Positions 7,095 to 17,337 are shown, numbered from the stretch's first letter. The stretch: 64,000 bases of DNA from Rhodococcus qingshengii (GCF_021025955.1 NZ_JAJNCL010000015.1:1-64000), one strand, 5' to 3'. The notes: a model not told the origin generated them from the sequence alone. Made by a program: numbers and translations.

Positions 7095-9599
7095 CTAGCC
7101 TTCTACGACGCTCAACTCGTCGAACACGATTTCACCCGCGGCATCCGATTCCGGGATGTCGACGACGGCAAGCAGTGCCCATCCGTGATCGCCCTCCGGA
7201 TCCTCGAGCACCTGCCGCACCCGCCAGAACTCACCCTCTTCGGTGACTTGGAAGAGCGCCGGCCCGCGCGCCGATGGTCCGGTTCCGATGGTTGCGTACT
7301 CCTCGAAGTACGGCAGAAGTTGCTCTTCCCACTCGGCGGCGTCGATACCGTCCTCGAGGTTTTCCAGCTCGTTCCACTGCCGACGCGACGCGAGATCGAT
7401 GCGTCGGAACATCGCATTGCGCACCATGACGCGGAATGCGCGCGGGTTCGCCGAGATGGGACGGGGAATGTCGGCGCCGAACGCAACCTCTTCCGTGTCT
7501 GCCTCGGCTCCGGGGTCGGTGAGTGACTCCCACTCGTCGAGCAGACTCGAGTCGACCTGACGGATCAGCTCGCCCAACCACTCGATGATGTCTTCGAGTT
7601 CCTCAGTGCGCGCTTCGGTCGGGACGGTCTGTCGCAGCGCGCGGTAGGCGTCGGCGAGGTAGCGCAGGACGAGACCCTCGGACCGGGTGAGTCCGTAATG
7701 GCTGATCAATTCGGCAAACGTCATGGCGCGTTCGATCATGTCGCGCACCACGGACTTGGGGGAGAGGGCGAACTCGGTGATCCACGGGTGGCCACCCCGG
7801 TACATTTCGAAAGCCGGGAACAGTAAGTCCGACAACGGTTTCGGCCAGGTGACCTCTTCGAGAAGCTCCATGCGCTCCTCGTACTCGATGCCGTCGGCCT
7901 TCATCTGTGCCACCGCTTCGCCGCGGGCGAAGTGCTGCTGCGCCATCAGAACCTGACGCGGATCGTCGAGCGTCGATTCGATGATCGAGACGACATCGAG
8001 TGCGTAACTGTCGGATTCGACGTCGAGAAGTTCGAATGCCGCCAAGGCGAACGGTGAGAGTGGCTGGTTCAAGGCGAAGTCGCGTTGGAGGTCCATCGTC
8101 AACCGAGCCATGCGGCCGTACTCGTCGGGTTCGTCGAGGCGTTCCACGATGCCGGCGCTGAGCAATCCGCGATACAGCGAGATCGCTTTGAGGATGTGCT
8201 TGCGTTGCGCCGGACGCGATTCGTGGTTGTCCTCCAACAGATGCCGCATCGCGTCGAAGCAGTTGCCCGGTCGGGCAATGACATTGAGCAGCATCGAGTT
8301 GCTGACCGAGAATCGCGACACCAACGGTTCGGGTGATGCTGCGACCAGGCGGTCGAACGTCGCTTCGCTCCAGGACACAAACCCCTCGGGAGCCTTCTTG
8401 CGTTGAATCTTCTTGATCTTCTTCGGATCGTCGCCGGCCTTGGCGACAGCCCGCAGATTCTCGACTTCGTGTTCCGGTGCCTGGACGACAACGGTGCCCA
8501 TCGTGTCGTAGCCCGCACGACCCGCGCGGCCGGCGATCTGATGGAACTCGCGGGCTTTCAGATGCCTAGTGCGGACACCGTCGTACTTGGCGAGACCGGT
8601 TAGCAGCACCGTGCGGATCGGGACGTTGATGCCGACGCCCAGAGTGTCGGTACCGCAAATCACCTTGAGAAGCCCGTCCTGCGCGAGAACTTCGATGAGC
8701 CGTCGGTACTTGGGCAACATGCCCGCATGGTGAACGCCGATGCCGTGCCGGACCAGGCGAGAGAGTGTCTTTCCGAACCCTGTGGTGAAGCGGAAACCGC
8801 CCAGCGCTTCGGCGATCGCTTCCTTCTCTTCTTTGGAACAGAAGTTGACGCTCGTCAGTGCCTGGGCGCGTTCGAGCGCGGCGGCCTGCGTGAAATGCAC
8901 GATGTAGACGGGGGACTGATTGGTGGTCACCAGATCTTCGATGGTTTCGCCGACTGGTGTGGTCGCGTACGAGAACATCAAAGGCACGGGGCGTTCCGTG
9001 CCGGAGACGACGGTGGTGGGTTTTCCGGTACGGCGCGTCAGATCCTCGGCAAAAAAGTCGACCTCACCGAGGGTTGCCGACATCAACAGGAACTGCGCGT
9101 GTGGCAACTCGATGAGCGGAACCTGCCACGCCCAACCTCGATCGGGTTCGGAGTAGAAATGGAACTCGTCCATCACGACCTGGCCGATATCGGAGTTCGG
9201 GCCCTCTCGCAGTGCAAGATTCGCGACGATCTCTGCCGTCGCACAAATGATCGGCGCCGACGAGTTCACGGCGGCATCACCGGTCATCATGCCGACGTTC
9301 TCGGCACCGAAGACCTCACACAGTGCAAAGAATTTCTCGCTCACCAGCGCCTTGATCGGCGCTGTGTAGTACGTGCGCTTGCCGAGCGACATTGCATAGA
9401 AATGTGCGCCGATCGCCACCATCGATTTGCCTGACCCGGTCGGCGTCGCAAGGATCACGTTTGCACCCGAGACCAACTCCATGACGGCCTCTTCCTGGGC
9501 CGGATAGAGCGTCAAACCTCGTTCGATGGTCCACGAAGAGAAGGCGTCGAAAACGGAATCAGGATCCGCGTTGTCGGGGAGAAGTTCCGTCAGCAGCAC
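7095..9599 (-). CDS. DEAD/DEAH-box RNA helicase with DUF3516 C-terminus (Ski2/Mtr4-like)
   Basis: This 834-residue superfamily 2 helicase has motif I in ATPTGSGKS (about 51-59), motif II as DEFH (144-147), motif III SATLG, and motif VI in QIAGRAGRAGYD. The C-terminal half corresponds to the DUF3516 region. Ski2/Mtr4-class enzymes unwind RNA for processing or decay; the bacterial role is not settled. DEFH replaces the usual DEVH. The start is GTG 9599, with TAGCCT exactly 6 nt upstream (leaderless); the next in-frame starts would cut into the conserved N-terminus. Confidence 0.88.
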   Translation of the reverse strand: MLLTELLPDNADPDSVFDAFSSWTIERGLTLYPAQEEAVMELVSGANVILATPTGSGKSMVAIGAHFYAMSLGKRTYYTAPIKALVSEKFFALCEVFGAENVGMMTGDAAVNSSAPIICATAEIVANLALREGPNSDIGQVVMDEFHFYSEPDRGWAWQVPLIELPHAQFLLMSATLGEVDFFAEDLTRRTGKPTTVVSGTERPVPLMFSYATTPVGETIEDLVTTNQSPVYIVHFTQAAALERAQALTSVNFCSKEEKEAIAEALGGFRFTTGFGKTLSRLVRHGIGVHHAGMLPKYRRLIEVLAQDGLLKVICGTDTLGVGINVPIRTVLLTGLAKYDGVRTRHLKAREFHQIAGRAGRAGYDTMGTVVVQAPEHEVENLRAVAKAGDDPKKIKKIQRKKAPEGFVSWSEATFDRLVAASPEPLVSRFSVSNSMLLNVIARPGNCFDAMRHLLEDNHESRPAQRKHILKAISLYRGLLSAGIVERLDEPDEYGRMARLTMDLQRDFALNQPLSPFALAAFELLDVESDSYALDVVSIIESTLDDPRQVLMAQQHFARGEAVAQMKADGIEYEERMELLEEVTWPKPLSDLLFPAFEMYRGGHPWITEFALSPKSVVRDMIERAMTFAELISHYGLTRSEGLVLRYLADAYRALRQTVPTEARTEELEDIIEWLGELIRQVDSSLLDEWESLTDPGAEADTEEVAFGADIPRPISANPRAFRVMVRNAMFRRIDLASRRQWNELENLEDGIDAAEWEEQLLPYFEEYATIGTGPSARGPALFQVTEEGEFWRVRQVLEDPEGDHGWALLAVVDIPESDAAGEIVFDELSVVEG

Positions 9600-9605
9600 T
9601 CGTAC

Positions 9606-9611
9606 AGGCTA
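9606..9611 (-). promoter_or_regulatory. -10 element TAGCCT of leaderless helicase gene
   Basis: TAGCCT on the minus strand, 6 nt (GTACGA) and then GTG 9599: the TAnnnT-N6-start pattern. Confidence 0.5.
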
Positions 9612-9625
9612 GCCGCAACCGCGGA

Positions 9626-10663
9626 TCAGGTTGCGCTTCGCTCGTCCGAGCCCATGGCGTCGAGCACTGCCATGCGGGTGGACGACGTTCCGGTGATGGT
9701 GTTCTCGCCGACTCCGGAGATCAGCATGTGACGCCAGCGGGCCTCGTCGAAGACGAGTGGTGCGGTGCTGGAAAGAAAATCTTCGACGATCTGCAGGAAA
9801 CGCATCGGATCGTCGCGGAACGGGAAGTGGCCCGAGCCGCGGAAGATTTCGAGACGTGAGTTCGGCATCGCCGCGTGCGCGAGGTGAGCGTGGGAGACGG
9901 GAATGACGGAGTCGTCGTCGCCCCAGATCAGTTGAACCGGCAGATTCTCGGTCAGATAACAGCGGTCGAGCATTGTGACGACCTGCCCGCGCCAGTCCAC
10001 GACTGCCCGCAGCGTACGAAGGTAGGCCTCGTAGGCCGTGGGGTCGGGGAGATCAGCGAGCACGCGAATCAGGTCGGGTGTGTCGTGCAGCATGGTGCCG
10101 GGACGTAGATTTGAACCGTGGACGACACCGGCAAGGTTTCCGGCCATCCGGACGAGCGGCATCGCGCCAGGTATCCGGAGCAGTTTGACGACCTCGTTGA
10201 CCACCGGAACGGACATGAGGCGCAGCAACGGGTGGACGTCCTTGGTGACGCCACCGGCCGAGACCAGCACGAGGCGATCCACCATGTGTGGGAATTGGTA
10301 GGAGAACTGCATCGCGACGCCGCCGCCGAGCGAATGCCCGATGACGGTGACGTGCTCGATGCCGAGCGTCGACAGAAGATCCCGCATGCCGTTGGCGTAC
10401 GCGGCTACCGAGTAATCCGCGCGTGGCTTGTCGGAGCGGCCGTGACCCAACAGGTCAGGTGCGATGACCGTGTACTTCTTGGCGAGGTGGGGAATGATCT
10501 CGGTCCACGTCGACGAATTGTCGCCGATTCCGTGCAGGAGCAGTACTGCCGGACCCTCGCCGGCTATCCGAAATGCGCGTCGGTAGCCGTGAATCGTCCG
10601 GAACATCATCCGCGGTTCCTCGTCGGGGACCGGTCGGAGCTGACGGTTCCGTGGTCTGCTCAT
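9626..10663 (-). CDS. Alpha/beta hydrolase (Rv2715-like)
   Basis: This 345-residue alpha/beta-hydrolase-fold enzyme has the oxyanion motif LLLHGIGDNSSTW (about 42-54), the nucleophile elbow GHSLGG with Ser111, an acid residue probably in the segment LIWGDDDSVIP, and the catalytic His in GSGHFPFRD. No signal peptide is visible. The start ATG 10663 has a GGAGG site 4 nt upstream. It sits between the helicase and PAC2 genes, like Rv2715 beside Rv2714 in mycobacteria. The substrate (an ester or epoxide, for example) is unknown. Confidence 0.85.
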   Translation of the reverse strand: MSRPRNRQLRPVPDEEPRMMFRTIHGYRRAFRIAGEGPAVLLLHGIGDNSSTWTEIIPHLAKKYTVIAPDLLGHGRSDKPRADYSVAAYANGMRDLLSTLGIEHVTVIGHSLGGGVAMQFSYQFPHMVDRLVLVSAGGVTKDVHPLLRLMSVPVVNEVVKLLRIPGAMPLVRMAGNLAGVVHGSNLRPGTMLHDTPDLIRVLADLPDPTAYEAYLRTLRAVVDWRGQVVTMLDRCYLTENLPVQLIWGDDDSVIPVSHAHLAHAAMPNSRLEIFRGSGHFPFRDDPMRFLQIVEDFLSSTAPLVFDEARWRHMLISGVGENTITGTSSTRMAVLDAMGSDERSAT

Positions 10664-10844
10664 GTCGCCTCCTGGCTCGGCGTGTGACCACGTTGACTGT
10701 CTGCTCCAGTTGTTGAGCCGTCAACGAAAATCACACAGAGTTTGAGGCTATCCGACGGATGTGTCCTGAACAACAGCCCAGGTAACGGAGGGGTTGCGGA
10801 ATGCGCACAATGTCGAATTATGCGCCCTGCCCGTCACAATTTCG

Positions 10845-11804
10845 TCAGTTGTCGCCTCGATCGAGGTCTCCAGCTGAGCCGAAGTCGTCATTCCCCGCCT
10901 GTTCGGCCAGGAACTTTTCGAACTCTGCGCCGATCTCGTCACCGCTGGGAAGGTCGGCCTCGCCGGCCAGAAGGGACGACTGTTGTTCCTGAGCGGCGAC
11001 AAAAGTGTCGTATTGCCGCTCCAAAGCGTGGACTACAGTCTGAACTTCTTCGTTCCCGGCTATGTGCTCGTTAACCTGTTCCCGAACGCGCGCCGCGGCC
11101 TCACCCAGCGCAACCAAGGGCAATTCCAGATCCGAAACCTCGGAAACGTTTTCGAGCAAAGTCTCTGCGGCGCCCGGGTAATCCGTTTGCGCGAGATAGT
11201 GGGGGACATGCACCGAAAAGCCCATCGCCTCGTGCCCGTGCTGAGACATACGCAGCTCGAGCAGTGACGATGCGCTGCCGGGAACCTGTAGTTCACCTGA
11301 CCAACGCTGATGGTCCTGGATCAGGTCCTTGTTGGTCGAATGTGCTGTCACGCCCAGCGGTCGGGTGTGCGGGATTGCCATCGGAATCGCGTTGAGCCCG
11401 ATGGTTCGACGCACACCGAGCTGTTCGGACAACAGACGAACGGCTGTGGTGAACCGCTCCCACTTGAGGTCCGGTTCCATCCCTGCAAGCAGCAGGAACG
11501 GTGTGCCGGCCGTATCGCGCAGTGCGTACAGATTGAGCGCCGGAGCGTCGTAATCGGAGAAATGATCGGCCTTGAACGTCATCGTTGGTCGACGCGAGCG
11601 GTAGTCGATCAGCTCGTCGACAGCAAACGACGCGACAAGCTCGGTTTCCAGGCTTTCCCGCAGATGCGTCGTCGCCAATTTCACGGCGTGACCGGCGTCG
11701 GAGTAACCCTCGAGTCCGTGAATCAGGATCGGTCCCTGGCCGTCGGCAGCCGCCAACTGGGGCGCCGGAAATTCCAGCTCGTACATCCTCGACTGTTCGT
11801 CCAT
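10845..11804 (-). CDS. PAC2 family protein (Rv2714-like)
   Basis: The 319-residue protein carries the PAC2 domain (proteasome-assembly-chaperone-like fold) over about residues 15-230, with typical segments GPILIHGLEGYSDAG, TPFLLLAGMEPDLKWE and the HTRPLGVTAHS loop. The tail is acidic and helical. Actinobacterial PAC2 proteins occur in organisms with 20S proteasomes, but a chaperone role in bacteria is unproven. An AAGGGG ribosome site precedes ATG 11804. It is transcribed in the same direction as the downstream hydrolase. Confidence 0.87.
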   Translation of the reverse strand: MDEQSRMYELEFPAPQLAAADGQGPILIHGLEGYSDAGHAVKLATTHLRESLETELVASFAVDELIDYRSRRPTMTFKADHFSDYDAPALNLYALRDTAGTPFLLLAGMEPDLKWERFTTAVRLLSEQLGVRRTIGLNAIPMAIPHTRPLGVTAHSTNKDLIQDHQRWSGELQVPGSASSLLELRMSQHGHEAMGFSVHVPHYLAQTDYPGAAETLLENVSEVSDLELPLVALGEAAARVREQVNEHIAGNEEVQTVVHALERQYDTFVAAQEQQSSLLAGEADLPSGDEIGAEFEKFLAEQAGNDDFGSAGDLDRGDN

Positions 11805-12130
11805 CGCAGTCCCCTTCGCTCTTCGGTCTTGATCTCAAGTGTCCACTATCGGCGCACGCTCGACAGCATCGGAGTCGGGTGCCCGACAGCACTGGATCAG
11901 ACGTTCATCGGTAAGAACACCGAGTCGGTGACCGATCATTCCCGATCCGACGAGACGGGGCGTTCGCCGAGAGCGAAGCCGAGCGGTATCTTTCGACACT
12001 TGGCCTGGGCGTTCGGTAGATGTCGGGTGCGCGGCTTCGGACATGGCAGAGTGGAACACAAGGTCGGCACGGCTGATTTGTCCGAAATGGATTGGTCGAT
12101 TGTCGGGATCGGTCGAGTGCGGAGGCTTAC
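11805..12130. other. Intergenic region, no gene seen
   Basis: This is a 326-bp divergent gap between the PAC2 gene and the lipoprotein gene. The long readings here are antisense extensions with no family features. It presumably holds both promoters, but I see no convincing -10/-35 pair or dyad. The only clear signal is the GGAGG ribosome site at 12121-12125 for the lipoprotein. Confidence 0.5.
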
Positions 12131-12916
12131 ATGCGGGTGTGTCCACGATCGTCCAGGCGAGTGGCCGCATGCTCCCTTGCGGCGGTGGCCGCGGTTACAC
12201 TACTCGCGGGCTGCTCCGGGTCGGTCCAAGGAGCACCCGTTCCGGACTCCGCGCCGGCGACTGCCGGTGTGACCGAAAGCGGCTCAGCGGCGCCGAGTAC
12301 GACGGCTGCCCCCAAATCCTCGTCGCCGAAATCTGCTTCTCCGAAAGCGGCGGCACCGTTGTCCGAACTCCTGCTGACTCCCGAGGAATTTCCCGAGCCC
12401 TTCGGTGCTGTTGTGCTGCCCCCGCAGGCCGTTCCGATGGCAGCGCCGGATCTAGTCGGCGTCCCACGCGGTTCCACCGTCGATCCATCCGAATGTGAGC
12501 CACCGGAACAGGATTACGGTCCGAACGGGACCGTGATGGCAGTCGGGACCGACAACGCGACGAGGGCAACGATTTCGGTCGAACTCACCAAGGTCGACGC
12601 ACCCCTGGACGAGTTGGAAGCGCAAACTCGCCAATGCCCGTCCATGACTGTCACTGCGAACGGCGTCACCACTACAGTGACGACAGAAATTCTTCCGCCG
12701 TCGCCGATCGATGCCGACAAGACGATGTCACTTCGCCGCACTGTCGTTTCCCCCCAAGCCGCAGCCGGCGATCAGACGATGCTGACGTTGATCGCGCAGG
12801 TCGGCGACGTGCGGGTAGCGACAACACTGATGACGTTCGGTTCTGCGGCACCGTCGACAGCACCGCTGGATCAAGCGTTCACGGCAGCGGTACAGAAGGT
12901 CAAAGCAAGTAAGTGA
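12131..12916 (+). CDS. Secreted lipoprotein, DUF5642-like
   Basis: This 261-residue protein begins with a basic n-region and a hydrophobic stretch ending in the lipobox LLAGC (Cys28), so it is probably a lipid-anchored cell-envelope protein. A Ser/Ala/Pro-rich linker (about 30-90) leads into a domain with paired cysteines (for example SECEPPEQD and QTRQCPSMT), resembling mycobacterial DUF5642 lipoproteins; that family call is tentative. Start ATG 12131 is fixed by GGAGG 5 nt upstream and by the signal peptide. Function is unknown. Confidence 0.75.
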   Translation: MRVCPRSSRRVAACSLAAVAAVTLLAGCSGSVQGAPVPDSAPATAGVTESGSAAPSTTAAPKSSSPKSASPKAAAPLSELLLTPEEFPEPFGAVVLPPQAVPMAAPDLVGVPRGSTVDPSECEPPEQDYGPNGTVMAVGTDNATRATISVELTKVDAPLDELEAQTRQCPSMTVTANGVTTTVTTEILPPSPIDADKTMSLRRTVVSPQAAAGDQTMLTLIAQVGDVRVATTLMTFGSAAPSTAPLDQAFTAAVQKVKASK

Positions 12917-13071
12917 TGTCGCAGCACACAGGTCCGACAAGTAGCGGAACTGCTCGGTGCGGCGCGGTACTTGGTCCCCAACACATGCGGTAGTCCACAG
13001 ATAACTTCGACGCAGCTGTTTTCCCTGGTCGAGCAGACTGCCGGGTCGGGGTGATCAGCGACGGTCTGTGC

Positions 13072-14205
13072 ATGACAACATCACCTCTTCCGGGAGAATT
13101 CGAATTCTCCGACGACGACCTTTCCGCCCTTCTCGGATGCGTCGAACGCGTCTCCGATCCAGGGGAATTGATCGCGGCAATACCCGCACTCCTGGGCTTC
13201 CATCCATCCAACTCTGTGGTTGCGCTGTCTCTGATGGGCGCCTCCGCCTCGACGCTCGGCCCGGTGATGCGGCACGACTATTTTCCCAGTGTCAGGGGAA
13301 AGCCCGCGAGGCAGATGAGCGCGGCGCTGCGCCAGTTCGCCGCTGTCTGTGACGGGGAAGGCGCGCGTGCGGTAGTTCTCGTGGTGATCACCGATTGCTC
13401 GGCAGCTGAAACTCTCATCGATGAAACCATCGAGCTGGCCGAGGTATTCGAAGACATGCTCGGCGGAACCTGCGTCGAGCTGGCCGACGTATTGTGCACG
13501 GCCGCAATAGAATCTGGCCAGCCGTGGACGAGCGTCACGCGTTCGATTCACCGCGGCACCCTGCCCGACCCGGCATCTTCGTCGGTTGCGGCTGCACAGG
13601 TGTTGGGCGGCAGGGTCATTCGCCGTTCGCGTGAGGAACTGGTCCGGTGGGTACACGGTGCCGCTCGCAATCACGACACGATTGCCCGACTGATCGCGAG
13701 CCGACGAGAATCGAGTGCGTACAGCGAGGGGCCGAGCGGTGAAACCGCAGTTCAGCGCCGGGTCGATCTGGTGTTGGAACATGTCCGCCGTGTTGAGGCA
13801 GGCACTCGCTGCCCTGACCCGCAGGAATGCGCCGATCTGGTGGTCGCTTTGACGGACGTACACGTGCGCGACGTGGTGTTGGGATTGGCGATCACGTCAG
13901 TTGCGGCACATGCTGAGCATTTGTGGCTCGTACTCACCCATGAAGTACCGTCTCCCGAACGAGCTTGGCCGGCAACACTTCTCGGGTTCTTTGCATACGT
14001 TCGCGGGGACGGCCCTCTGGCGGGTGTCGCGCTGTCGGCCGCACTGTCGGCCGATTCGGAACACACTTTGGCCGGATTGCTGGATCTTTCCCTTCAATCC
14101 GGCGTGCGCCCCGACGGGATCCGCGACCTCGCGGCCGTCGGATTGTCCATCGGGGAATCGCTCGGAATCGCCGGCTTGCCGCCGGCACTGCCGAGTGGAA
14201 GCTAG
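13072..14205 (+). CDS. DUF4192 family protein
   Basis: This 377-residue protein matches actinobacterial DUF4192: an N-terminal block [21 protein letters not shown], a central [10 protein letters not shown] strand, and a C-terminal helical region ([32 protein letters not shown], residues about 300-345). No catalytic motif or membrane segment is evident and the function is unknown. ATG 13072 is preferred over an earlier GTG (13051) because family proteins begin near this point. Its stop overlaps the convergent galE stop by 4 bp (14202-14205). It occupies the position of Rv2712c in the ideR neighbourhood. Confidence 0.8.
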   Translation: MTTSPLPGEFEFSDDDLSALLGCVERVSDPGELIAAIPALLGFHPSNSVVALSLMGASASTLGPVMRHDYFPSVRGKPARQMSAALRQFAAVCDGEGARAVVLVVITDCSAAETLIDETIELAEVFEDMLGGTCVELADVLCTAAIESGQPWTSVTRSIHRGTLPDPASSSVAAAQVLGGRVIRRSREELVRWVHGAARNHDTIARLIASRRESSAYSEGPSGETAVQRRVDLVLEHVRRVEAGTRCPDPQECADLVVALTDVHVRDVVLGLAITSVAAHAEHLWLVLTHEVPSPERAWPATLLGFFAYVRGDGPLAGVALSAALSADSEHTLAGLLDLSLQSGVRPDGIRDLAAVGLSIGESLGIAGLPPALPSGS

Positions 14206-15191
14206 CGAGCAGCGTGCGAGCGGTCGCCCAGATCCTGGAGGAACTGCCATGCATCGGCGACGATGACGTCGAGATCGGTACGCGTGGGCGTCCAACCCAA
14301 CTCGGCAATGGCCTTGTCGCTCGATGCGATCAGCACGGCCGGATCACCCAGGCGTCGTGACGCGTCTTCGACGTTGATCGGCAGGCCGGTGACCCGCGCA
14401 CAGGCAGCGATTACCTCGCGCACGCTGAAGCCGGCACCACTTCCGAGGTTGTAGATGCGGTGCTCGCCGGGAACCGAGGATTCGAGAGCCAGGAGATGCG
14501 CTTCGGCGAGGTCAAGCACGTGGATGTAGTCGCGTACTGCGGTTCCGTCCGGCGTGGGCCAGTCGGTTCCGAAGACCGAGATCTTGTCTCGCTGCTCGAG
14601 CGCGACCTGCAGGACGAGCGGAATCAGGTGGGTTTCGATCACCCGGTTCTCGCCGGCGGACTTGTACGCGCCCGCGACGTTGAAGTAGCGCAAGCTGGTC
14701 GCGCCGAGGCCGTGGGCGATCGAGTACGAGGTGATCGCATGATCGATCGCGAGCTTGGTCGCGCCGTACGGATTGGTAGGGCGGGTCGGAGCGGCCTCCA
14801 CGATCGGGGACTGCTCCGGCTCGCCGTACGTTGCGGCGGTGGAGGAGAACACGAGGCGGGGAGTACCGGAGATGCGAATCGCCTCGAGCAAGTCGATGGT
14901 CGTGACGACGTTTCCGCGCCAGTACTTTTCGGGGTGCAACACCGATTCGCCGACCAGCGACTGTGCCGCGAAGTGAAGTACGCCGTCGAAAACCGGTGAA
15001 CCCGCACTGCCGAGGACCTCGGCGGCCAGAGCCCCCGCGTCCCCTTCGATGAACTCGGCACCGGCAGGCACCGCGTCGGCATTTCCGGTGGAGAGGTCGT
15101 CGATGACGACAACTTCGTGTCCACGCTCGAGCAACACAGTGCTGCACACACTGCCGACGTAACCGGCGCCGCCGGTGACCAGGAGTTTCAT
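14202..15191 (-). CDS. galE: UDP-glucose 4-epimerase
   Basis: This 329-residue short-chain-dehydrogenase-fold enzyme interconverts UDP-glucose and UDP-galactose, supplying galactan precursors for the arabinogalactan wall. It has the NAD-binding motif TGGAGYVGS (6-14), catalytic Ser/Thr in SSTAATYGE (about 117-124) and Tyr142-xxx-Lys146 in NPYGATKLA. It begins 11 bp after the ideR stop with a GAGGA site, so ideR-galE form one operon. This pairing is also seen in corynebacteria, where galE follows dtxR. Confidence 0.93.
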   Translation of the reverse strand: MKLLVTGGAGYVGSVCSTVLLERGHEVVVIDDLSTGNADAVPAGAEFIEGDAGALAAEVLGSAGSPVFDGVLHFAAQSLVGESVLHPEKYWRGNVVTTIDLLEAIRISGTPRLVFSSTAATYGEPEQSPIVEAAPTRPTNPYGATKLAIDHAITSYSIAHGLGATSLRYFNVAGAYKSAGENRVIETHLIPLVLQVALEQRDKISVFGTDWPTPDGTAVRDYIHVLDLAEAHLLALESSVPGEHRIYNLGSGAGFSVREVIAACARVTGLPINVEDASRRLGDPAVLIASSDKAIAELGWTPTRTDLDVIVADAWQFLQDLGDRSHAAR

Positions 15192-15202
15192 CTACTACTT
15201 CC

Positions 15203-15889
15203 TCAGACCTGCTTGACCTGAACGGCGTGAGCCATTTCCTCGGACAGGTCGAATCCGCTGTGACCCGGCACGATGATGGTCACCGAGCCCGGACGGGTTT
15301 CGACCGTCACCCTGGCGTCGGGAACGACGCCGGCGTCACGCAGCTGCGCGATCACCTCGGGATCGGACTGCACGTGCTCGGCGAGTCGCCGAACGACCAC
15401 AGCTGTCTGTGCGCCGTGCGGAATATCGGTCAGGCGCACCAACGTTTCGGTGGTGGCAACCGGGCCGTCGAGTCCCAACTGGTCCAACCCCGGAATCGGG
15501 TTGCCGTAGGGCGACGTCGTGGGGTTGTTCAGAACGACGACGAGCCGACGCTCGACCTCCTCGCTCATCACGTGCTCCCAACGGCATGCCTCGGCATGTA
15601 CGTCTTCCCATTTGAGACCGATGACGTCCACCAGCAGGCGCTCTGCCAACCGGTGCTTACGCATGACAGAGATCGCGAGATCGCGACCCTTGTCGGTGAG
15701 TTCCAGATGTCGATCGCCGGCGACCATCAGCAAGCCGTCGCGCTCCATACGCGCAACTGTCTGGCTGACGGTGGGTCCGCTCTGTTCGAGCCGTTCGGCG
15801 ATCCGCGCCCGGAGTGGGACTACGCCCTCTTCTTCCAAGTCGTAGATCGTCCGGAGATACATCTCCGTGGTGTCGACTAGATCCTTCAC
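15203..15889 (-). CDS. ideR: Iron-dependent repressor IdeR (DtxR family)
   Basis: IdeR binds Fe(II) and represses siderophore and iron-uptake genes. The 228-residue protein has an N-terminal winged HTH (1-73, with SGPTVSQTVARMERDGLL), a dimerisation and metal-binding domain (HRLAERLLVDVIGL and CRWEHVMS, giving Cys102, Glu105 and His106 by IdeR numbering) and a C-terminal SH3-like domain. GTG 15889 is chosen: it puts the metal ligand Met at position 10 as in IdeR and has AAGGGG 5 nt upstream. The in-frame TTG at 15895 is the alternative. A candidate target box lies at 54688-54706. Confidence 0.97.
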   Translation of the reverse strand: MKDLVDTTEMYLRTIYDLEEEGVVPLRARIAERLEQSGPTVSQTVARMERDGLLMVAGDRHLELTDKGRDLAISVMRKHRLAERLLVDVIGLKWEDVHAEACRWEHVMSEEVERRLVVVLNNPTTSPYGNPIPGLDQLGLDGPVATTETLVRLTDIPHGAQTAVVVRRLAEHVQSDPEVIAQLRDAGVVPDARVTVETRPGSVTIIVPGHSGFDLSEEMAHAVQVKQV

Positions 15890-16053
15890 ACTCAACCCCT
15901 TCGTCAGTTGATCATTCTACCGTTCAGTTCATGGTTCCGGTGCCGCCTCCACCGCGGCGAGTCCAGCGCGTGTCCGAATTGGATTCGTCTCACTCGATCT
16001 CGGTCTCCGTAGCGGGCCACGAGTGTGGTGTGCGGCACGAAACGAGAAGGAAG

Positions 16054-16059
16054 TAGCGT
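16054..16059 (+). promoter_or_regulatory. -10 element TAGCGT of leaderless acuC
   Basis: TAGCGT is followed by 6 nt (GATCCC) and ATG 16066, the TAnnnT-N6-start pattern. A GAAGGAAG stretch upstream is too far from the ATG (about 12 nt) to be a good ribosome site. Confidence 0.45.
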
Positions 16060-16065
16060 GATCCC

Positions 16066-17337
16066 ATGACCGCGTCGATCAGATCTGACGGGGACCCCGC
16101 GGCGTCTCGAGCGAATCGAGTCGTGGTGTGGAGTCCGGAGTACCTGAGCTATCGGTGGAGCGCCGATCACCCGATGAATCCCACCCGTCTGGATCTCACG
16201 ATGGCGCTCTCGCGAAGCCTCGGACTTCTCGAGGGCATCGAGTTTCTCGAACCGAGCGCAGCGTCCGATGCCGACCTCCTCAGAATCCACACACCGGCAT
16301 ATCTTGCAGCGGTCAAAGACGCGGGTAACTCTGCGAACAACGGTGTGAGCGGCCAGGATGTTCCCCATGGGCTGGGTACCGAGGACAACCCCGTGTTCCC
16401 GCACATGCACGAAGCGAGTGCGATCCTCGCCGGCGGTTCGTTGGCCGCAGCGCAGGAAATCGCTTCGGGACGTACGCGTCGTGCGGTCAGCATCGGCGGC
16501 GGCATGCACCATGCGATGGCGGATTGGGCTTCGGGATTCTGCGTCTACAACGATGCGGCTGTGGCGATTTCGTGGCTGCTCGACAACGGTTACGACCGCA
16601 TCGCCTACATCGACGTCGACGCTCACCACGGCGACGGTGTGCAACATGCGTTCCTCGGGGACCCCCGGGTACTCACGGTCTCGCTGCACCAGCATCCGGC
16701 AACGTTGTGGCCCAACACCGGGTGGTCGAGCGAAGTCGGCGACGGCGCGGCCGAAGGTACAGCGGTGAACATCCCGGTGCTGCCCGGGACCGTCGACGCG
16801 TTGTGGCTGCGCGCTTTTCACGCTGTCGTCCCGGGTGCCATTGCAGCCTTCCGCCCGCAGATCATCATCAGTCAGTGCGGAGTGGATTCGCACCGCGAGG
16901 ACCCGCTCGCGGACCTCGCCCTCACCGTCGACGGTCAGCGTGCCGCGTTCCTGGCGATGCGTGACCTCGCCGACCGCTACTCCGAGGGGCGGTGGCTGGC
17001 GGTCGGCGGCGGGGGATACGGACTGGTTCGCGTCGTGCCGAGGGCCTGGACCCACCTGATCGCGGCCGCGCTCGATCGCGAGATCGACGTCGACACAGCT
17101 GTCCCCGAAGACTGGAAGGACTCGACGAAACTTCGTGCGCCGAGCGTCGACCTCCCGCCGACCATGGGCGACGGCGGCGATGTCGCTTACACGCCGTGGG
17201 ACGGCCCGGGTGGTACACCGGAGACAGGTGTCGCTTCGGTAGATCGTGCGCTCACCCGCATCGACTCGGCGATCATCGCGACGCGCCGCGCTTCGTTCCC
17301 GCTACTCGGACTCGACCCGGAGGATCCCCGTGACTGA
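16066..17337 (+). CDS. acuC: Acetoin-utilisation-type lysine deacetylase AcuC (class I HDAC family)
   Basis: This 423-residue zinc-dependent histone-deacetylase-like enzyme has the catalytic His pair in GGGMHHAM, followed by SGFCVYNDAAVAI. Zinc ligands lie in YIDVDAHHGDGVQHAF, and the late GGGGYGL loop supplies the transition-state Tyr. AcuC enzymes remove acetyl groups from lysines of proteins such as acetyl-CoA synthetase. Its last 8 bp overlap the GTG start of the GNAT/acyl-CoA-synthetase-like acetyltransferase, so a deacetylase and a predicted acetyltransferase are translationally coupled. Confidence 0.92.
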   Translation: MTASIRSDGDPAASRANRVVVWSPEYLSYRWSADHPMNPTRLDLTMALSRSLGLLEGIEFLEPSAASDADLLRIHTPAYLAAVKDAGNSANNGVSGQDVPHGLGTEDNPVFPHMHEASAILAGGSLAAAQEIASGRTRRAVSIGGGMHHAMADWASGFCVYNDAAVAISWLLDNGYDRIAYIDVDAHHGDGVQHAFLGDPRVLTVSLHQHPATLWPNTGWSSEVGDGAAEGTAVNIPVLPGTVDALWLRAFHAVVPGAIAAFRPQIIISQCGVDSHREDPLADLALTVDGQRAAFLAMRDLADRYSEGRWLAVGGGGYGLVRVVPRAWTHLIAAALDREIDVDTAVPEDWKDSTKLRAPSVDLPPTMGDGGDVAYTPWDGPGGTPETGVASVDRALTRIDSAIIATRRASFPLLGLDPEDPRD

